Assembly: GCA_045837725.1 (NCBI GenBank)
Contig: JBEWZL010000066.1
Span: 310,001-374,000 of the forward strand
DNA length: 64,000 nt
Direction of reading: 5' to 3'
From: Vermamoeba vermiformis
Taxonomy: Eukaryota; Tubulinea; Echinamoebida
The notes under the pieces were generated by a model, which worked only from the letters and a program-made list of their open reading frames with translations, was not told the origin of the DNA and did not search any database. Shown in pieces: positions 59,521 to 64,000 of this stretch. Position 1 is the first letter of the stretch. Every line of letters begins with the position of its first letter. Both the position numbers and the translations under genes were made by a program.

Positions 59521-61296
59521 ATGGCTGAAGGAGTATTAAGAGAGCTAAATATCGCGAGGCAACAGCCTCAAGTGTATATTGAACATTTGAAAGCCAGGAG
59601 GAAATTGATGGTAAGACAGATCTGTGCTTTTTTGATTTAAAATTCCTATAATTCTAAAATTCGTTATTAATCGCATAGTAATGAAATTGAAGTGGTTCAT
59701 TTTATACAATAAATTTCGTGAATTGCAAAAATTTAATGAAAATTTTACGCTTTATTTCCGTATTATTACATCTGCGCGCTACACTATTTTTTTAGCTTAA
59801 TATGCACCAAAGGTCAGCTTTCGCGTTAAATAAATACTGAATTTCTTGGTAGGACTCGAATGGTCTGATCCGCAGACCGGGAAATCCCGTTGGTCTACAA
59901 ACGAAAGAAGGCTATGCAGCCATTGACGAAGCAATAAGTTACTTAGAAGGACAGATTGGACAACCATATCCCGAGTTAACAATGTCACACGGCATGTCAA
60001 AAGCCTGTCAAGATTTGATCGATGTTAATGGTCCGACAGGCGTCGTAGGTAAGTCCATACGATCCCTATACTATGCTTACACATATCATCCATTAAATGC
60101 CTACAAAGGTGTCATTCTGATCGTATATCTGTTTCGATAGGTCACACAGGTGCAGATGGAAGCACGCTAATGGATCGGTTAGCAAGGTACGGCCAGATCC
60201 AATACACTGCCGGCGAGAACATCGATTATGGCAACACTGATCCCGTTCAAATTGTGGTAGCACTAATCACCGATGATGGAGGTGAGATCGACCGCAGACA
60301 CGTGCCACGAAATTTCGGTTTTCTCACTGCTTTTTATCGCTTAGTACCCAACCGAGGACATCGTACAAATATCTACAATCCGCAGTTTACAGTTGCTGGC
60401 ATCGCACTTGGCCCACACAAAGTGTACGGTCATTCGTGCTGCATGGACTTTGCGGGCGGGTACATCGAATCGACACCACCGCCCGAGACTTCAAATTACA
60501 CTTGTAATACTGGACCACTTCAATCACCGAGGTACTCAATGCCGCCTCCAATGCAGCAACAAGATGACTCAGGCCCGCCGCCATTGCCTCCTAAACCAGG
60601 CATGAAAAAGGCATCAATGCCACCAGCACCAATTACTCAACCCGATCAATTACCAACACTTCAACCAAGCGCAAAAAAGTCACAACCATTGTTCAACGGT
60701 CCACCGCAATTACCTCCGCTCCAACCTGGTGCCAGAAAATCAATGATAGCAAACCCTGGAGGAGCGCCGCAAAACCCACCTCAACCAGGTGTCAGAAAAG
60801 CATTGCCTGGATTAACGCCAACGCCGTTACAAAACCTTCCTGCTGGCGCTAAAAAAGCTGTAATGTTGAATGTTGGTCAGGCCCCGAATGCCCCGCCAGG
60901 CCGAAGACAATCCGCACCTCCTCCCGTAGCCCCTGGCAAGGCCGCAACAGGTATGTACGACTTATTTCCTTATTTGGAAACTGTTCTAACATTCTTGGTG
61001 TAGGTCCTGTTAAAGTTGCAGAGTTTTCAATCGGCGGCAATCCATTTGCCACATGTCACGAGCCGTTGATTGAAATGGACGCTTCACAACCGGGTCAATT
61101 GATATTCAAGCCCAAAATCGGCAAAAGCGAAGTTAAGATAATAGTGACAGTCGTGGGCACGAACACGATCAAATTTGACACTTCGTTCGCTGTTGGCGCT
61201 GTCACGTGTCAATCGTGTCAAACTTTCGTGGTGCCGAGTAACTTCAATACATCGAGTATTAAGGTCGATGTAAATAAGATCGTAGTGCCTCAATAA
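59521..61296 (+). CDS. CAP (SCP/PR-1-like) domain protein with proline-rich region and C-terminal beta domain
   Basis: The CAP domain is read over exons 59521-59610, 59853-60049, about 60152-60279 and about 60346-60510: MAEGVLRELNIARQQPQVYI, MSHGMSKACQDLI, YTAGENIDYG, DDGVPNRGHRTNIYNPQF and YGHSCCMDFAGGY. The GENI and GHR..IYNP motifs are diagnostic; His residues expected at the CAP cavity are present. A proline-rich stretch of about 140 residues with repeated PPxLPPLQPGARKS-like units follows, then a C-terminal segment ending in VDVNKIVVPQ. No signal peptide is visible, although most CAP proteins are secreted; the ATG at 59467 adds residues but no clear signal. The PPLP and PPKPG motifs could bind SH3 or profilin (inference). 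The first intron (242 bp) is long for this genome. Confidence 0.8.
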
Positions 61297-62496
61297 ACCC
61301 TGAAGATGGTAATATTATCGAATATTGAAGCAACAACATAATAATTGAAAATTGGATTTATATAGGATCTCGATCCGGTTACTTGATGTCAACTTGAAGG
61401 CTTGAATTAGTCCAATCGCTCATTCTTCCACGTTTTCCTTGCGTGGCCGGCGAATATTTGCTTCGAGATTGACCAATGGCAAGCAATCCACTGACGTTGA
61501 ATTGCCAATGCAAAATCAGGCTGTGATCTGGCGTATCTTGGTCTTATTCGGGCTTTGACGTTGGTCCCAGCTTCTCTGCAAATTTCTATTTATTGGTGAT
61601 TGGGCTCACTGGGTATTATCGGTCAGGCTTGTCTACCTTGAAACGGGTAAGTCAGACTTCTCGAGCGGATTTATGATTCATCCAAGGATGCGCATTAATT
61701 AAGGATGATTTACCTAGTTTCTCGAGTATGCTGAAGGCTTCTAGCAGATACAGGTTCAAGTTTGCCTTTTTGAATCGGATCGAGATAGACATCCAATGCA
61801 CTCCTAATGGTAGCAACTACCTTTGTATGGTGTGCTGGCCATAGTAAGTAAGTAGACATCAACTAGAGCATAGATCCGTTGCATCTGTGTGGATGTGGCC
61901 TGAACTTGCCTACACTCTCACTTCGACTGGGCGACTCCATTCGAATTCTAGTTTGCGTATTTCGTACAAAACCGAGATTTCGTTTCTGATTGACTGCTGT
62001 CAACTTCCGTTCCTGTAACTTTGCTGCATATTTTGCGTTGTGAATTTAACGATTTTTTTAAAAGATTAAAAAGTCGTTTAAGATATACTCTGGGAATTCA
62101 CCAATATGACTTATAATCACTCAATCTGACGGAAATATCATTAAACAGGACTATTCTGATAACGCAAGACCTCAACTTTCGCCTTGACGCGCTGATCTGC
62201 TGAGGCTTATCAGATCCGACCTTCGCACGATGGACCAAACCTGATTGTATTGAAAATACAATGACGAGCATGCTCTTGCTACTTACAATCATATTTGGTG
62301 AAGAGATCGATTTGCTACTGGTAGATGAGTCATCGAAAGTTCACATGACGTCATTGTCACGCAGATAGAAAATTATCGCGAAAATGAGGAATTCGAGCGC
62401 AAAATAAAAGTCGAATCAGTTTTGAGCTCATTCGTAATCAAATTACACCAATAGCAACAACACCAGATAACAGTCGAAGTATCAACAACAATCTAT
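61297..62496. other. 1.2-kb region with no confident gene
   Basis: Between the CAP gene and the cysteine-rich gene. The reverse strand has codon-like stretches (see the pseudogene entry), and 62281-62340 reads as open on the minus strand before a GTAAGT. No RNA gene or repeat was recognised; the plus side upstream of 62497 must hold the promoter of the cysteine-rich gene. Confidence 0.3.
61379..62040 (-). pseudogene. Possible reverse-strand gene or gene remnant, family unknown
   Basis: On the minus strand, segments of protein-like sequence follow one another: TYLLWPAHHTKVVATIRSAL, LDPIQKGKLEPVSARSL, EKLGPTSKPE, then an in-frame TAA (near 61545), then DTPDHSLILHWQFNVSGLLA and GKRGRMSDWTNSSLQVDIK with a stop at 61379-61381. 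Plausible GT-AG introns (e.g. about 61655-61602) link some of them. The in-frame stop and the absence of a clear start or domain suggest a decayed gene, a sequencing error, or my misreading of two short genes. I do not recognise a family. Confidence 0.3.
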
Positions 62497-63657
62497 ATGA
62501 CTCGACGTACCGTACTTTCAATAAGCATACTAGTGCTTGGATGCATTCAAATCGTCCAATCAGCAAACTGCTACAACTACAACGGCGGCTTCTTCTACAC
62601 GGCCACATCTCTTGGTCAAAGCTGCACAACGGTCTGCAGCGCCTACGGTGGATTCGACGCTATTGCTACACAGCGCACGGGCAATGCGGTAGGCAGACAC
62701 TTCTACCCTTTGAAATCCGACGGCAGCAACTGGATGTCCATTGAGTGCTCATCTACCGATTCTAACATAAATTGGGGCTCTTCGGGCGTTGTTCCTGACC
62801 CAAATTGGAGCCACCCTTACTGTTACGTGCACTGCGCTTGTAACTCACTTCCACCCAATGTCGAAAGCTGCGACGGAGACCCCTGTAATGGCGTCACTGA
62901 GGGGGGCGAATGTCACTACCCACAAGCATCATGCGGCTCGGGACAGTGCCTACAAGGCGTCTGCAACTTCATCAACTCTACTAACGCCCCGTCCTGTGGT
63001 AATGACACTCAGTGCCGTGCTTACAGCTGCGTTGAAGGCGAATGCATGGCTACGTCAATCAACAACAACCAGCCCTGCACACCCGACTTCACTCCCATCA
63101 TTTCTCCTTGCCAAGAATATGTTTGCAGCCAGGGCGAATGCGTCTTAATGCCCGCTAACGAGGGCGGAAACTGCGACTATGACACTTGTACTGACGGTAT
63201 CTGTTCTGAAGGTGCTTGTATCAGTTACAGAGCGAAACCTGATGGAACTCGGTGCTCCACTAACAACGTCTGTTCTCTGAATGAGGTGTGCAGCTTTGGC
63301 ACATGTGTTAGCAACGGCACGAAGTGTGGTCAATGCAGCTCGTGCGATCCACTAACTGGATGTCACCCACTTTCAAATGTCACGTGCGATGATGGTGATG
63401 ACACGACGTGCGATGACACGTGTCAACAGGGAGTCTGTGTTGGCCAGAGCATGCCCTGCACCCGAAGCGTCCTTGTCGCCTCAAACAAGCCCGATTGATC
63501 CATCTCCGAATGCCAGTCCCAGCGCTCCGAATGCTAGTCCAATGAGCACTACACCCGGCTCTCATCCAACGAGTGCGACTCCTACGAACAGCGTTGTCTC
63601 TGGTGCATCACTCATGGTAATGCCACACTTGTTTCTCGCTCTGAGTGCTCTATTCTA
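62497..63657 (+). CDS. Secreted cysteine-rich repeat protein, probably GPI-anchored
   Basis: A signal peptide (MTRRTVLSISILVLGCIQIV) precedes a mature domain with paired cysteines (CTTVCSAYGGF, WSHPYCYVHCACN). At least six short cysteine-rich repeats follow, of the form C-x-CVEGEC, CSQGEC, CTDGICSEGAC, CSFGTC, and CDDTCQQGVC. These resemble the Cys-rich repeats of adhesion or prespore-type proteins of amoebae. A Ser/Thr/Pro-rich stalk (NASPSAPNASP, STTPGSHPTSATP) and a hydrophobic end (ASLMVMPHLFLALSALF) form a classic GPI signal, but this part is in the +1 frame. The zero frame stops at 63496-63498, so a single extra base near 63453-63463 (two CCC runs) is needed. The gene has no introns, unlike its neighbours. 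AATAAAAA follows at about 63699. It is probably a surface or extracellular-matrix protein. Confidence 0.78.
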
Positions 63658-63737
63658 AACACACTTCCTAACGAATCTTAAAATATGTCAAAAAACCAAT
63701 AAAAATTGGATACCTGCTTGGTATTCATAAAAGCTCG

Positions 63738-63773
63738 TTTTTTTTTTTTTTTAGGGGGGTTTTTTTTTGGAGG

Positions 63774-63804
<31 letters not shown>
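63738..63804. repeat. Compound homopolymer tract
   Basis: T15, A, G6, T9, GGAGG, T11 and A20 lie in direct succession. Nothing else in the window resembles it. It may be a natural low-complexity spacer between two 3' ends, or an assembly artefact at a contig join or cDNA-like end. Confidence 0.8.
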
Positions 63805-63868
63805 CGATACATCTATTTTTTAGTTTTTATTCGAGTGCGAATGAATTACTTCTAATGATAGTCACATA

Positions 63869-64000
63869 TTAGTTCTCTTCGAGTTGTCTCAAAAGTTGAT
63901 CTATTGAGGGTCGTTGTTCCGGATTCATATTCCAGCACTGCTTCATAATTGAGGCTAGTTTCGTTGGACATGACTCTGGAATGACAGGTGTCAAACCAGA
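63869..64000 (-). CDS. Protein kinase C-terminal end (TKL/tyrosine kinase-like), partial
   Basis: The minus strand encodes VIPESCPTKLASIMKQCWNMNPEQRPSIDQLLRQLEEN before TAA (63869-63871); MKQCWNMNPEQRPS is the conserved subdomain XI element (CW..DP..RP) of TKL and tyrosine kinases. The rest of the gene lies beyond the right edge of the window. Together with the receptor kinase at 23304 it is the second TKL-type kinase in the window. Confidence 0.75.
   Translation of the reverse strand, partial: SGLTPVIPESCPTKLASIMKQCWNMNPEQRPSIDQLLRQLEEN

Noticed and set aside
1-64000. CRISPR arrays, bacterial operons, insertion sequences, rRNA genes
   Set aside because: No regularly spaced direct repeats, Shine-Dalgarno-led gene strings, transposase ORFs with terminal repeats or rRNA motifs were seen; spliced genes show the DNA is eukaryotic.

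Overview
The window is nuclear DNA from a gene-dense, intron-rich eukaryotic microbe. Almost every gene is split by short introns (mostly 45-60 bp, GT-AG, donors GTACGT or GTAAGT, often a CTAAC-like branch site before the acceptor). Intergenic gaps are mostly below 1 kb and genes lie on both strands. The gene set (kelch-domain TKL receptor kinase, F-box/ankyrin and F-box/kelch proteins, a giant VPS13, GTP-type PEPCK, a ZZ-CLU protein) fits an amoebozoan or related free-living protist best. That assignment is inference; no rRNA or other phylogenetic marker is present.

Layout from left to right: 3' part of an ABCG transporter (+); an oligopeptidase B-type serine peptidase (-); a DOMON-DOMON-cytochrome b561-copper monooxygenase fusion (+); a C1-type cysteine peptidase (+); a kelch/F-box protein ending in a degenerate Ras-like domain with a CaaX box (-); a four-helix membrane protein (-); mitochondrial ribosomal protein uL3m (-); a small two-helix membrane protein (-); an F-box protein (+); the proteasome assembly chaperone POMP/UMP1 (-); uroporphyrinogen-III synthase (+); a small Ser/Thr-rich protein (+); a kelch/Ig-like receptor kinase of TKL type (-); an F-box/ankyrin protein (-); a ZZ-CLU protein (-).

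The right half holds a 12.6 kb VPS13 gene (+) with fascin-like and tectonin-like C-terminal domains, a 7.5 kb PEPCK gene (-) encoding four tandem PEPCK domains, a CBM20-EEP gene (+) whose longest intron carries an antisense tRNA-like RNA gene with oligo(T) terminators, a CAP-domain protein (+), a doubtful reverse-strand gene, a cysteine-rich, probably GPI-anchored secreted protein (+), an unusual homopolymer tract, and the 3' end of another kinase (-).

The genes do not form one pathway. The most notable points are the multi-domain fusions (tetra-PEPCK, DOMON-b561-Cu monooxygenase, VPS13-fascin-tectonin, kelch-F-box-pseudoGTPase), the intron-nested tRNA-like gene, a 12-bp palindrome recurring six times, and about a dozen apparent single-base frameshifts that are nearly all of +1 type. 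The frameshifts are most likely assembly indels, but the directional bias deserves a check.
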